From Fratercula arctica (taxonomy: Eukaryota > Chordata > Aves > Charadriiformes > Alcidae): a stretch of DNA of 64,000 nucleotides. The position numbers and the translations under genes were made by a program. The stretch lies in assembly GCA_947846985.1 (NCBI GenBank), contig CANTUZ010000020.1:4933459-4997458 (forward strand), in the 5' to 3' direction. This document shows, one piece after another, positions 1-10,425 of this stretch (within the stretch, counting starts at the first letter, position 1; each line of letters begins with the position of its first letter). The notes under the pieces were generated by a model. That model had not been told where the DNA came from. It did not search any database and worked only from the letters and a program-made list of their open reading frames with translations.

Positions 1-2941
1 CGTGGAGCTGCCGGATCGGTGCAGCAGCTCCTCGGGTACACCCTGCCTGCCAGCATCCCTCGACAGCTCGGTGGTACTTCGTTTTTCCATGCTTGGAGGT
101 ACATACAGTCCTTCCCATGGCCGTTTTCATCCCGGTGTTGTATTTTAGCTGGCAATCATGGCCACGCTCCGTAGTGAAAGTCCTCACTCGGGGTCAATGC
201 AGCAGAAGCCACGGCATTAGCTCATCCGCTGCACATCCTAGTAGGCTATAGGGTATGGAAAACAGAATAGTTCAGGGCATGAGTAAGTGTCCTGAGAGCT
301 TTGTTCTGAACTTTGCAATAATTGTGCAATTTCTTAAGAATGGCTTTAAATCCTTTCCAGGCCTGGGTGTGCCGGGACACCCACATTCCCGTGCTGGGGA
401 CACGGCCACGGGTGAGCTGCTGGGCCCCGGGCTCCTCACCTGCCACCTGGGCTCTCTTCCATCAAACCTGCAGCAGCAAATAAACCAGCATTGCATAATT
501 GCGCCCGGCCGTGGCCCTCTAAGTACTGTTTGCTCAGCTTATTAGCTTGAGCCTTTTGCATATCTCAGCTCTCCTGGGCTGAACTCTGTTGATAAGAATA
601 ATTTTTCTTCCTGCATTCCTCCTGCATCCCACATCAGCCCCTGCTCTCCCCTCTGAGCCCGCCTGGAAAACAGCCCTTTCATTTCGATGTGCCTACCAGA
701 AGGTTTTCTGCATGTAGGGAAAGCGTGGCTTTTACTAATCTGCCGGTTAAATCCACCGCACAGTCATTTAGGCTTGCTGGGATTTAGCAGGCAGCGTCTG
801 TTAATACTGCAGAGATCGGTATTGTCTTTTTTTAGTTGTTGTTTTCAAAGCAATAACCTGATGTGGCTTTTCTATGATGTGCCCTGTGCCTGGGAGAGCA
901 GAGCTTTCAGCGGGGCTCGGGGAAAGGATTTCACCCCAGCCAGGTCAGCGGGGATGGGCAGCATCGCATCCCTGCTGTTCACCCCCCCATCCTGCCCTCC
1001 CCTCCCCCTGTGCTCCCAAATATACTCCCATGAATAAATCCAAAAGCCTTGGCTTTGCAGGGGCAAAAGTTTGGGTGATTCCCAAACCTTTGGGTGACTC
1101 CCAAACCTTTCCTTGTTCGGAAACAAAGTTTCAGCAACTTCTCCCCTTCACTGGCCCAGTTGGGGTTTCCCACTGCGGCATCTCCGGTGCTGCCCTTTTC
1201 CTTTGCCGTGTCCAATTTGTCCCTTACTGCACAGAGAATTGCACATCTGGGTAAAAAGTCTGTTTCCTGCTGCTTCTGATTTCTGCCCCTTGATGAGAAA
1301 CCGAAGTGAAGCCCTTCGTGGGGCAGCTGAAGGGCCCAGCCCAGCTGAGGAACCAAGGATAGCCTGGCAGCGGGGTCTGAAAACTCTACCAGTTTGCTGG
1401 GTGTTGGGGTTTTTTTGGGGTTGGTTTGTTTGTTTGAATAAAGTGCTGGTCCAGCTGCCAGCTCTGTCCTGTGTCCGCCTGTGGGCTGGGGGCTGCAGGG
1501 TTTCCCCTTTGCTCTCACCCTCCAGCCCCTGACCCATATTACAGTAACACTGCTGCGACCCAGAGAGAAGAAAAGCCTCGGGGAAGGGGCTGGGGGATGC
1601 TCCTCCCAAGCTCGTGGTTGTCGCAGCCTCCCAAGGAGGCTGAGACCCCCGCAAGGACCCCCCCGCCACGTGAAGCATCAACACCCCCAGGCTCCCGGCA
1701 GGACAGCAGTGCCGGGGGGAGGGAAAAGGAGATGTAAGTAAATAAGAGGAGGGCAGCGTTTGCCCCTGCCTTCCTGAGCCCCCCATGGGACCTGCTGCAG
1801 ACAGGAGTGTTTTTATAAGCAGCATCTTGAGAACATTCCTCCCTCCCGCGCAAGGCATTTCCTGGTGATAACACACTCCTAAGTAATGATCTCGCAGCAT
1901 TATCCCTATTAAAGGGTCATTCGGGGAAAGTGTGATGGAAATTAGAAATTATTCAGGTCTGCCAACAGTATTTAACTTTCAAGCAGCTCTTAATTAGAAG
2001 CCAGGAGCCATTTATACAACCACTGAGATTTGCATAAGAATCTGCATGTAAAACCCAGCAACTGGGAAGATTTAGTGATTTATTTTCCAAGTGGCAAAGC
2101 AGCGTGCCCGGGTTGGGAAGCAGGACCCTGGGTTGCAGTCCGGGCTCTGCCACTGATTTTAAGCGTGGCCTCAGGCAAGTGATTTCCTCTCCCAAAGCTC
2201 CAATTTTTCCATTTGTAAAGTGAAAATCAGCATGTGTCCCAACTCTCTGGGTGGCAGCTTGTGCTTGCAGAGGGGTCTGGCATTGCCAGGTGAAAAACCT
2301 CGGGAAAGAAACCAAAGGGGTCCCTGCGCCTGCAGCCTCTGGGGATCAGGAGCTGCTCCCGAGTCACCCACAAAGTGGGGTTATGGCAGAGTTTCTCTTC
2401 AGCTGAAAAACTCCCGTGTGCACCTAGGCTAAAAGCCAAAGACTGAAAATGAGACTGAAATACCTCCGGGTTGCTCAATCCTTGCTCTCACCACTGGTTT
2501 GGTGGGAGATTTGATGGTGGGTTCCAGTTTTAGCTCCTTTTCCCCTGGCTGGCGCTGGGTGTCCTGCAGCCCAGGAACGCGGGTGCCCGTCTCTGCAACA
2601 GAGTGAGGGTGGAAAGTCAGAGTCGAGCTCCCAGCGGCGGATGCTCCTTGCTCAAAACAATTGGCCAAAACCAGCCCCGAAACCCTAATTAATTTGTTAC
2701 TGCGCCCACTAACTGGCTTATTCCTGGGATGCCAGTCGTATGGCTGGGAAATGCTTAACCAGCCGGAAACAAAAACCAAACCAAGTTCTTGCTCTGGTTA
2801 ACTATTCTCCTGCCCATCTCTCACCTCCCTCTCTCTCCTCTGCCCCCCCCCAGCCCCATTCTTCTCCTGCCCCCTCCCTGGGGGCTGCCTGGGCGTTCGC
2901 TCCCCCCATTGACCGTCGCCTTCCTCTCTCTTTGCTCGCAG
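1..2941 (+). other. TMCC2: TMCC2 intron upstream of the first visible coding exon
   Basis: No coding exon is supported here. The stretch ends in a long pyrimidine tract and a consensus acceptor (CAG at 2939-2941) directly before the first TMCC2 exon. The family has a further N-terminal coding part before this exon, and nothing between 1 and 2941 reads like it, so that part should lie to the left. A MIR-like SINE relic sits at 2119-2228. The AT-rich block near 1850-2075 could hold regulatory sequence, but nothing specific is visible. Confidence 0.6.
2119..2228 (+). repeat. MIR-like SINE relic
   Basis: This stretch follows the MIR consensus in order: a 'ccctgggttgcagtc' segment, 'gctctgccactga', then 'caggcaagtgatttcctct', and finally 'ccatttgtaaagtgaaaat'. 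It is heavily diverged, as expected for an ancient amniote SINE in a bird. It lies in a TMCC2 intron in the sense direction. Confidence 0.65.
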
Positions 2942-3876
2942 CTGGACAAGGGGGACGTGACCGCGCTCAGCCTGCCCTCCGCTGCCGGGCACGGCGATGC
3001 CGACGGCACCGTCTGCCTGGATGTCCCTGATGGCACCCCAGACCCTCACAGGACAAAAGCCGCCATCGAGCACCTGCACCAGAAGATCCTCAAGATCACC
3101 GAGCAGATCAAGATCGAGCAGGAGGCGCGGGATGACAACGTGGCCGAGTACCTGAAGCTGGCCAACAACGCGGACAAGCAGCAAGCCTCCCGCATCAAGC
3201 AGGTTTTCGAGAAGAAGAACCAGAAGTCGGCGCAGACCATCGCGCAGCTGCACAAGAAGCTGGAGCACTACCACAAGAAACTGAAGGAGATCGAGCAGAA
3301 CGGCCCTTCCCGGCAGCCCAAGGATGTCTTCCGGGACATGCACCAGGGTCTTAAGGACGTGGGTGCCAACGTTCGCTCCAGCATCAGTGGCTTTGGCGGT
3401 GGCGTGGTGGAGGGCGTCAAGGGAGGGCTCTCGGGTCTGTCCCAGGCCACTCATACCGCCGTGGTCTCCAAGCCCCGGGAATTTGCCAGCCTCATCCGGA
3501 ACAAGTTCGGCAGCGCAGACAACATTGCTCACCTGAAGGACACGTTGGATGACGGGCACCCGGAGGAGGCGTCGCGGGCTCTCAGCGGCAGTGCCACCCT
3601 GGTCTCCAGCCCCAAGTACGGCAGCGATGACGAGTGCTCCAGTGCCACCTCCGGCTCGGCTGGTGGCAGCAACTCAGGGGCAGGACCCGGTGGCTTGGGG
3701 AGCCCCAAGTCCAACACGCTAGACAGCCACCACAATAACTTCGACACCATCCTGGAGGAGCTCCGGGAGATCAAGGACAGCCAGTCGCACCTGGAGGACT
3801 CCATGGAGGACCTCAAGGCCCAGCTGCAGCGGGATTACACCTACATGACACAGTGCTTGCAAGAGGAGCGGTACAG
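2942..3876 (+). CDS. TMCC2: TMCC2 exon: first coiled coil and Gly/Ser-rich region
   Basis: The exon opens after acceptor CAG at 2939-2941 with [11 protein letters not shown] and ends at ACAG|GTAGGG (donor GT 3877-3878), leaving a split Arg codon. It holds the long first coiled coil, a glycine-rich segment, a Ser/Gly linker and the start of the second coiled coil ([21 protein letters not shown]). The open frame continues leftward to an ATG at 2789, but that part is pyrimidine-rich intron and not homologous to the protein. Confidence 0.93.
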
Positions 3877-5323
3877 GTAGGGATGGGTGGGTACAAGGGT
3901 GACAGCATGTCTCAACCCAGGGTGGCATTTTGGGGACCATGAGGTCACCATCCTGGCCTTGTCCAGCTAAGCCCTACATGCCAGGGACATGGGGGGCTGC
4001 AGCCCCCACTGCCCTCCTCATTGCCAGACCCCCCCAGCAGCACTGCTTCCCTGGAGGATCATGCAGTGCTTCCCCTTCATCAGCCCTAATCATCTACAGC
4101 CAGGAGCGGGGTGGGTTGGAGGGGCCAGGCAGTTTCCTCAGTGTCCAGTGAAGGAGGGCAGGGGGGTGGCTGGGGGGACCTGCCCGCCCCAGCATCCCTC
4201 CACCCCCCGTGCGCAGGTACGAGCGCCTGGAGGAGCAGCTGAACGACCTCACCGAGCTGCACCAGAACGAAATGACCAACCTGAAGCAGGAGCTGGCCAG
4301 CATGGAGGAGAAGGTGGCCTACCAGTCCTACGAGAGGGCACGGGACATCCAGGTAGGGGAGCGCGAGGGCTTAGCCCCCCGCTGCACCCTCCATCCATGG
4401 GGCAAGGGATGGGCTGGGAGGGAGGGTGGGCAAGGGGGATCCCTTTCTCTAGCCCCCTGCAGATAAGTCCTTGCTGTGATGCTGTCACAGCAAGAAGCAG
4501 GTAACTAAGCCATGTCTTCAAAACCCCCGTCTGTGCCCCAGCGAGTCCATGCTGTCCTGAAGTCACCAGGTGCTCAAGACAGGGCACGGTTCCGGGGTGA
4601 TGGCTGCAGCGCTGGGCTGTTATGAGCCACATGTGGGCCAACACTGTCGGCAACCTGATCTAGTTGAAGATGTCCCTGCTCACTGCAGGGGAGTTGGACT
4701 AGGTGGCCTTTAAAGGTCCCTTGCAACCCGACACATTCTATGATTCTAATACAGTCCCAGCTGTCCCAGTTTGGGTCACCTCCCCTGCTGCAGTAGGCAC
4801 CGAGACCTTCCCCAGTGCAGGCAGTGTGGGATGGGGCATCACACGGGCCAAGGGTCTGCAGAGGGAAACCCCTTCCCAGCTGGGGTGGTCACCATCAACG
4901 AGGTCGGCATGCATTGGAGCAGCAGGGTCTCAGAGCATGGGGCAAGTACCAAAAGCTCTTGTGGGGCATCCCCGGAGCTGCTGGGCAGTCCTGACGTGCT
5001 GTCCCTCGCAGGAGGCGGTGGAGTCCTGCCTGACGCGGGTGACCAAGCTGGAGCTGCAGCAGCAGCAGCAGCAGGTGGTGCAGCTGGAAGGGGTGGAGAA
5101 CGCCAATGCCCGGGCGCTGCTGGGCAAGTTCATCAACGTCATCCTGGCCCTGATGGCCGTGCTGCTCGTCTTCGTCTCCACCATCGCCAACTTCATCACC
5201 CCGCTCATGAAGACCCGCATGCGCATCCTCAGCACCGCCCTGCTTGTCCTCTTCCTCTTCTTCCTCTGGAAGCACTGGGACTCCATCACCTACTTTCTGG
5301 AGCACGTCCTGCTCCCCAGCTGA
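2942..5323 (+). CDS. TMCC2: TMCC2 (transmembrane and coiled-coil domain protein 2), 3' part, three exons
   Basis: Three exons (2942-3876, 4217-4352, 5012-5323) join in frame, with an AG|G codon split at the first junction, and give about 461 C-terminal residues ending at TGA 5321-5323. The order is a coiled coil rich in K/E/Q (codons around 3050-3300), a Gly-rich segment with a '[16 protein letters not shown]' stretch, a Ser/Gly-rich low-complexity linker, a second coiled coil spanning the exon junction, a six-glutamine run, and two hydrophobic segments near the C terminus. That architecture defines the TMCC1/2/3 family. TMCC2 is an endoplasmic-reticulum membrane protein reported to associate with apolipoprotein E and the amyloid precursor protein. 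The synteny with NUAK2 and KLHDC8A selects TMCC2 among the paralogues. The N terminus (about 250 residues in human) is outside the window. Confidence 0.93.
3877..4216 (+). other. TMCC2: TMCC2 intron (340 bp)
   Basis: Bounded by GTAGGG and a CGCAG acceptor. No feature was recognised inside it. Confidence 0.85.
4217..4352 (+). CDS. TMCC2: TMCC2 exon: coiled-coil continuation
   Basis: 136 nt. The first G completes the split Arg codon, followed by 45 codons starting [16 protein letters not shown] and ending YERARDIQ, then CAG|GTAGGG. The peptide is a continuous amphipathic coiled coil leading toward the membrane segments. Confidence 0.92.
4650..4749 (+). mobile_element. CR1 LINE 3' end fragment
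   Basis: About 100 bp matching the 3' terminus of avian CR1: a 'gatctagttgaagatgtccc' block, 'ggttggactagg'-type sequence, 'aggtccctt', and the terminal ATTCTATGATTCTA motif. It is 5'-truncated and lies in the last TMCC2 intron (4353-5011) in sense orientation. It is closest to the copy at 13368-13587. Confidence 0.9.
5012..5323 (+). CDS. TMCC2: TMCC2 last coding exon: polyQ and two membrane segments
   Basis: 312 nt: acceptor CGCAG at 5007-5011, TGA at 5321-5323, 103 codons. After [15 protein letters not shown] comes a pure (CAG)6 glutamine run at 5057-5074. Two hydrophobic segments follow, [18 protein letters not shown] and [15 protein letters not shown], separated by a short basic loop (MKTRMR). 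Both termini of the protein are then expected on the same side of the ER membrane. Confidence 0.95.
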   Translation, partial: EAVESCLTRVTKLELQQQQQQVVQLEGVENANARALLGKFINVILALMAVLLVFVSTIANFITPLMKTRMRILSTALLVLFLFFLWKHWDSITYFLEHVLLPS

Positions 5324-6380
5324 TCCGCAGCCCGGCCACGGCAGCCCCAGGGGCTTTCCATTTCCCACAGAGGACAGGGCAGGGGGGACAGTAGTCCAGA
5401 GCCTTTGGGTTGTTTCTTCACATGCTCGGTTCGGTTGCTTTCCCGGCCCTCCATCCTCGCTGCACCCGGCAGCGATTGCTCAGAGCGTGGTGTGTTGGAG
5501 CCGGGATCCATCAGTCCTCTGGGATGTTTGGGGAGGGCGAGATGAGGAACAAGGAGGAGTTTTGGAAGAAACTGGTAATTTATGGGGTGCTGGTTTTTTG
5601 GGTTGGTTTTTTTTTTTAAATGTCATTCTGTTCTGAAAGTCCATGGGAAGTAGGTCTTCTGCAGAGCTCTTCTGTCGGTGGGAAGGATTGAGCTGGACCA
5701 AACCCGGCTCTGGGAGAACTTTCTGCAGAGAGAGGAGAGGCGTTAGTTGGGGCTGGGTTTTCCCTCTCATCCTTGAAGACCAAGATGGCAAAAAGCTCAG
5801 TCCCAAGATGGAGCGAAAGCAAAGTACGTGGTGAAGGAGAAAGCGGGTCCAAGGCAAATGCAGCAGGACATGCACATCCCACCAGCCTCTCCAACCCCAC
5901 CACAGCCTGGCCAGGACAGAGCAGGGCTGTGACATTGTCCTGTGTCCCCATGGGAGCCTGGGCAGACACAGGGGACCCGATGCCAGACACAGCACCGGCA
6001 CAAGTGAGATCCCCTCTGCTGTTTTCCCTTCATTTATTTATTTTCCCCTCCTTCGGCTTTAGTTGATCTGATCTCTTCAGGGACACCTGGACTTTCCAGC
6101 ATCACACCTCTGAGTTTTACAGCCTCTGCACCGTGTCGTGTGTGTGCGCGTGTGTGTGTGTGTGCGTGCGGTTTTTAATTTAATTCAAGACTCTGTTTCC
6201 ATTTGTGAATCAAAGCTGGTAGAGCCGGGGGGGAGGCAAGCAGCTGCCTTCCCAGCCTCCCCAGCCCTACACAAGAGCACAGCATGCTGTCTCGGATGTT
6301 TCTTAAATTATTTCATACATATATATTTATGTAATATATCTATACACACACTCACATATATAAATATATATATAAAAGTG
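5324..6380 (+). other. TMCC2: TMCC2 3'UTR (end uncertain)
   Basis: Untranslated sequence follows the TMCC2 stop. It turns AT- and TG-repeat rich at 6136-6376. No canonical AATAAA was found on + close by. The nearest ATTAAA hexamers are at 7587-7592 and 7619-7624, so the transcript may end near 6.4 kb with a weak signal or near 7.65 kb. Confidence 0.45.
6136..6376. repeat. (TG)n and (TA)n low-complexity tract
   Basis: A TGTGTG/TGCG run at about 6137-6170 is followed, after unique sequence, by a TA/CATATA-rich tract at 6315-6376. Both are simple-sequence repeats within or next to the TMCC2 3'UTR. Confidence 0.75.
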
Positions 6381-6388
6381 TATGCACA

Positions 6389-6474
6389 GTCAGATCCTCC
6401 TCTGGTGCAAATGGGTGCCACTCCACCGACTTCGGAGGCCCTGAATCAGTTTGCCTCAGCTGAGAATTTGGCCC
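6389..6474. repeat. Degenerate palindromic (fold-back) interspersed element
   Basis: The left arm (cagatcctcctctggtgcaa at 6391-6410) and the right arm (gtttgcctcagctgagaatt, from about 6449) are an imperfect inverted repeat around a centre with the 'ctcca..gacttc' motif. This looks like a decayed copy of an old amniote palindromic repeat whose arms read CTGGTGTAAAT and ATTTACACCAG. I do not assign a repeat-library name. Confidence 0.5.
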
Positions 6475-7659
6475 TTAACATTCCTGTGGCACATCCCAGC
6501 CTAATGTGCAGGGCTGGTGTGGGGCACGGGGTGCTCAGGAGGGATGGGGAGGTCCCACAGAAGGGGCAAGTAGTGGTGGGGGGGGGAGGGTGGGTGTCCT
6601 CTCCCACCTCCTCTGTGTTCCTGGGGCCAAGCCAAGCCCAGCTCCCTGCAGCCCCTCGGCACTTGAGCATCACCCCTCATGCTGGCACAACTCCCAGTGC
6701 ATCCCATCAGCCAGGGCTTGGTGCAGGAGCTCTGTGTGGGGCAGCGGGTGCCTGCAGGAGCCCTGCGCTCTGCCAAAGCAACCAGCAACACAAGAGTGGG
6801 GGACACAGGGCTAGAGACCCCTGCTTGTACCCTGGGGCTGCAGCTGAGAGCTCTGGGTGGGAGCCCCGACTCCAGGCCGCTGGGTCTGAATGCATCAGCA
6901 AGGAGAGAAGTGGTGGAGGGTGGAGAAGAGCCATCGCTTCTGGAGGGTGACCACAGCAAGAGGTGGCCCCCGCTGTCCTTGCAGAGACCTGGCAGCAGGG
7001 CCAGCAGGTACCAGATGCATCCCGGCCTGTTGGTTTGCACCAGGGTTAAACCACGCACGCTGTGATCAAGCTCAGCACAGGGGAGCAGGGGGGCAGCCAG
7101 GAGATAAGCCTGCACTATTTCTGAAGCGCAGCAGCAGGCTGGGTTTCAGCTGCTTTGACCTGGAAAGATGGGAAATGGGTCTGAGCTGGCTGCTGAGCAG
7201 ACACGGGTGGGGAGAAGCAAAGTGGTGGGGCTTTGAGGGGACCTAGCAGCACCTCTGGTACCTCCAGACCCAGTCATGGACTGGGAGCATGTGGATGGAC
7301 GCTGCTCCCAGGCACTCCTTGTACTTACTGGAAAGGGCATATGAGAAGTGATGTGGGTTTAATATCAGACACACAGCGGGACCCCAGTGAGCAGGACGGT
7401 GCTGCTGCAGGGGACACCCAGGGCACATCCTCTCTAGAGCCAACGGTCACATCTCCATGGACTTCATTTGAGCAACGGCGGAGCTGGGCTGATTTTCAGG
7501 CTGGGGAACCTGCCACATCCTCAACTCCAGCAGAGTTACCTGCCCTGCCACACCCCCTGCACCAGCACCAGCTCAGCGCTTACACCATTAAATATCTGCA
7601 AGAACAAAGCAGCGAGTAATTAAATTTCCAAGTCTCAGCTCCCTACAATCCAGCACCCT

Positions 7660-7910
7660 TCACCGCTTGGCCCCGCCTGTGCCCTCGAGAACCGGGGAGG
7701 GGGGAGCAGCTGCCCCACCGCTGCGGAGTGGGGAGGAACGGGGAAAAGGAGAGGATAGGGAAAAGCCTTTATTTCCTACCGGTCTCGGCGATCCCACCGG
7801 CCCGGAGGCTGCGGCGCTGAAGGGCCCCGCGGCCGCAGGGGGGCCCCCGGCGCGGAGGGACCGGCGGTGGGCGGCGGCCCGGGAGCCGCCCCGGAGCATC
7901 CTCCCTAAAT
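7660..7910. promoter_or_regulatory. Orphan CpG-rich patch
   Basis: Locally GC-rich with many CpG dinucleotides, including ccgcggccgc-type and cggcggcccgggagccgcc clusters at about 7820-7895. It lies between the convergent 3' ends of TMCC2 and NUAK2, so it is not the promoter of either. It could be a promoter of an unannotated transcript or an enhancer; no exon or splice site convinces me. Confidence 0.3.
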
Positions 7911-8894
7911 GGCGTGTGGGGCAGGGTGGGGTCCCTCACCCCAATTAGCGCTTTAACACCTTAACCCCTTCCTGCCTGCAGCCCGGCACCTCCCCATCGC
8001 CCCTGCCCGGGGGGGTCTGGAGCAGAGAAAGGGGATGGTGTCCCTGAGCTTGCGGGAAAAGGGGGGATTTTTTTCTGGGGACAGCGAGCACCTTGTCTCA
8101 GGAGGGTGCAGGCTCCCTTGGCAGTGGGACATGGGTGCAATAAGGTGTCCAAGCATGGAGAAGATGTGTGCCACAGCTCAGCCCCAGCAACCACTGTGGT
8201 GTCGGGGTAGGAGCAGCATTCATCCATGAGTGCTGTCACCTCCCCTGGCTCAGGAGAGTGCTGCCAGACTGGGCAGAGGAGCAGCCTGTGGCACTTTGGG
8301 ACACTCACATCACATCCCGGCACAGGCCAGTCCCCGCGATGTCCTTAGCAGCGGCCAGAGGAGGCCCTGGTGCTGGGGCAGCAAGCAGAGCTCCTCCAGC
8401 CTGCGGGGCAGATAACATCCCAGCGGGAATTTGGGCACTTCTACTACCTCCCTGTTCCTGGACCTCCTTGTCCCCCCTGCCCAGCTGCCTGGGCTGCTCC
8501 CCACTTCCACGCCATCCTGCCCCGGGGAGCAGCAGAGCCCATGGGCTGGGTCGTGCCAGGCAGGAGCGACATCCCCACTGCCCTTCCTGCATTCAGCATC
8601 CTCCCGCTCCCCCAGGACTGGGCACCCGGCCGAGCCCACCTCCCACGGGCAAGCAGCTGGCAGACGGGGCCTGCTGGCATCTTCCCATGCCCGGCAAGGG
8701 GGAGACAGGAGCCAGAAAATCCTGCACAGGGAGCCAGGGAGCCGCTGGTGACATTTGTGCTGGTCGCAGGGACAATTCCCGTATGGCATGTGCAGCTCGG
8801 GGCTCCCTGAGGACTCGCATTCTCCCAGTGGGCACCGGCACAGTGGGGCCGGGGGGGCTCATAACGGCCCCCTTTGTGCGGGTGGCGGGAGGAG

Positions 8895-9035
8895 AGGTGA
8901 CGCTTTGACGTCAGCCCGGGAGGAATTCCTTAATGCCATTCAGGCCTCCCTCGCCCGCGTTGCTAATTGCATTTTATGTAATAGCTGCAGCTGGGCTCCC
9001 AGTCTGCTATTGAGAGCGGGATAAGACAGAGTGAC
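8895..9035. promoter_or_regulatory. Candidate cis-regulatory block with a perfect CRE
   Basis: A perfect palindromic cAMP-response element TGACGTCA is at 906-913 of the 8 kb segment (8906-8913). It is followed by AT-rich sequence with homeodomain-type cores (gctaattgcattttatgtaa) and a GATAA site within 110 bp. Such clustering inside GC-rich DNA suggests a conserved non-coding element. That is inference from motif content only. Confidence 0.35.
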
Positions 9036-9324
9036 AGGGGCGGCGGGGGCCCGGGCAGCGGGAAAAGCCAGAGATGGGTGGGAGGGTTTCTGCAGGGGCG
9101 AGGGACACTAACAGGGGGTGGCTCCTCTCCGGCTGGCACAGATGGAGGAACCCTTTCCTCTGCAGGTTTTGTCTTCGCTCCCTGTTTGGGGCTGGTTTGC
9201 AGCATTGCAGCCGCACCATCGGTGCCACCCAAAGGTACCCTGGGGTGCCCAGGTGACATGGTGCGGGGCACGGGTTGGCCAGGCAGCGCTGGCCCCCTTC
9301 CCCTGCCTCATGTCACCCGTCACT

Positions 9325-9480
9325 GCAGCGAGCTTGGAACACGTAATAATAACAAATTGTTTTGGTATCTAAGGGGTAATTGCACTTAATGGAGACGAAC
9401 AAGGCAGCGATTTATCTCGCTAGCGTTACGCCGTCGGGTTTCCAGCTGCACGAGCCTCAGATGATAAAATAATGTATTTT
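9325..9480. promoter_or_regulatory. Candidate conserved non-coding block
   Basis: An AT-rich island in GC-rich DNA, with repeated TAAT/ATTA cores (cgtaataataacaaattg, ggtaattgcacttaatgg) and ending near aataatg. It has no coding potential and no repeat similarity. A homeobox-type enhancer is a guess. Confidence 0.25.
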
Positions 9481-10124
9481 CTACCCTCTGCGCTGCTGGT
9501 GGATCTCCCCAATATCCCCGCAGTGTCCCCATTGCTCCGGGGACCCCCCTGCGCACCCAAGGAGAGGAGCACCAAGAGCTGGAGGCTGCTTCCTCATGGG
9601 GGGACCCAGAAGCGCTCGCCTCCTTTTTGGGGTACTGCTGGCATTGCTTTGCCCCCCCTCACCCCACTGCAGACCCTGGCATGGACACCCTCACCCAGGC
9701 GTGGAGACCCTCACCCGGGCACCCCCCAGGACCGCCGATGCAGGCACACGGTGGGGGTGCAGCACAGAGGGGCAGTTTTCCCAAGGAGGAGAAGGAGCAT
9801 GAGGAGGAGGAAGGGAGACTGGGAGGGGGATGTTGGCAATCATCAATGGGAAAGACGACAGGACCCCAGACATCCCCTCCTCCCCGCCGGCGTGGCCAAG
9901 CTTAGGCCATAAAAAGAAAGAGCTGGTACCAAGGATAACATGCTTCGCATTCCTGCGCTGTCTCCGGGGGAATTTCGACTGATCTACATGAAAAATACTC
10001 GCTGCCCCCGAGGTCAAAGTGTCTGGAGGAAAAATTTCCGAGCGGAAAAGCTTAAAGCGGTGCAGAGCCACAGCCGGCGGCCGGATCTGGGGCACTTGGG
10101 TCTCACCTGGTGTGAGTAGTGGTG

Positions 10125-10425
10125 GCCAGTGCCCGTGCCACTGTGGCTGGTGCCAATGCCACCACGGCTAGTGCCTGCACCACCATGGCCAGTGCCTGGG
10201 CTACTGTGACCAGCGCCCGTGCCACCGTGGCTGGTGCCAATGGTCCCATGGTGCATGGCTGGTGCCTGCACCACCATGGCCAGTGCCTGCGCCACTGTGA
10301 TCAGTGCCAATGCCACCATGATCAGTGCCGATGTCACCATGGCCAGTGCCTTCACCACTGTGGCTAGTGGCTGTGCTACTGTGACTAGTGCCCATGCCAC
10401 CGTGACCAGTGCCAATGCCACCATG
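10125..10425. repeat. 21-bp minisatellite, 14 copies
   Basis: Fourteen diverged 21-bp units of the type gccagtgcc......accatg. The sixth is followed by a 7-bp insertion (gtgcatg), giving exactly 301 bp (14 x 21 + 7). Because 21 is a multiple of three, both strands keep long repetitive open frames (an ASAxATV-like heptad on +), which are by-products of the repeat. Confidence 0.9.

Noticed and set aside
2789..2941. TMCC2 frame extended to an ATG at 2789
   Set aside because: The extra residues are Pro/Leu-rich translation of the pyrimidine tract before a clear CAG acceptor.
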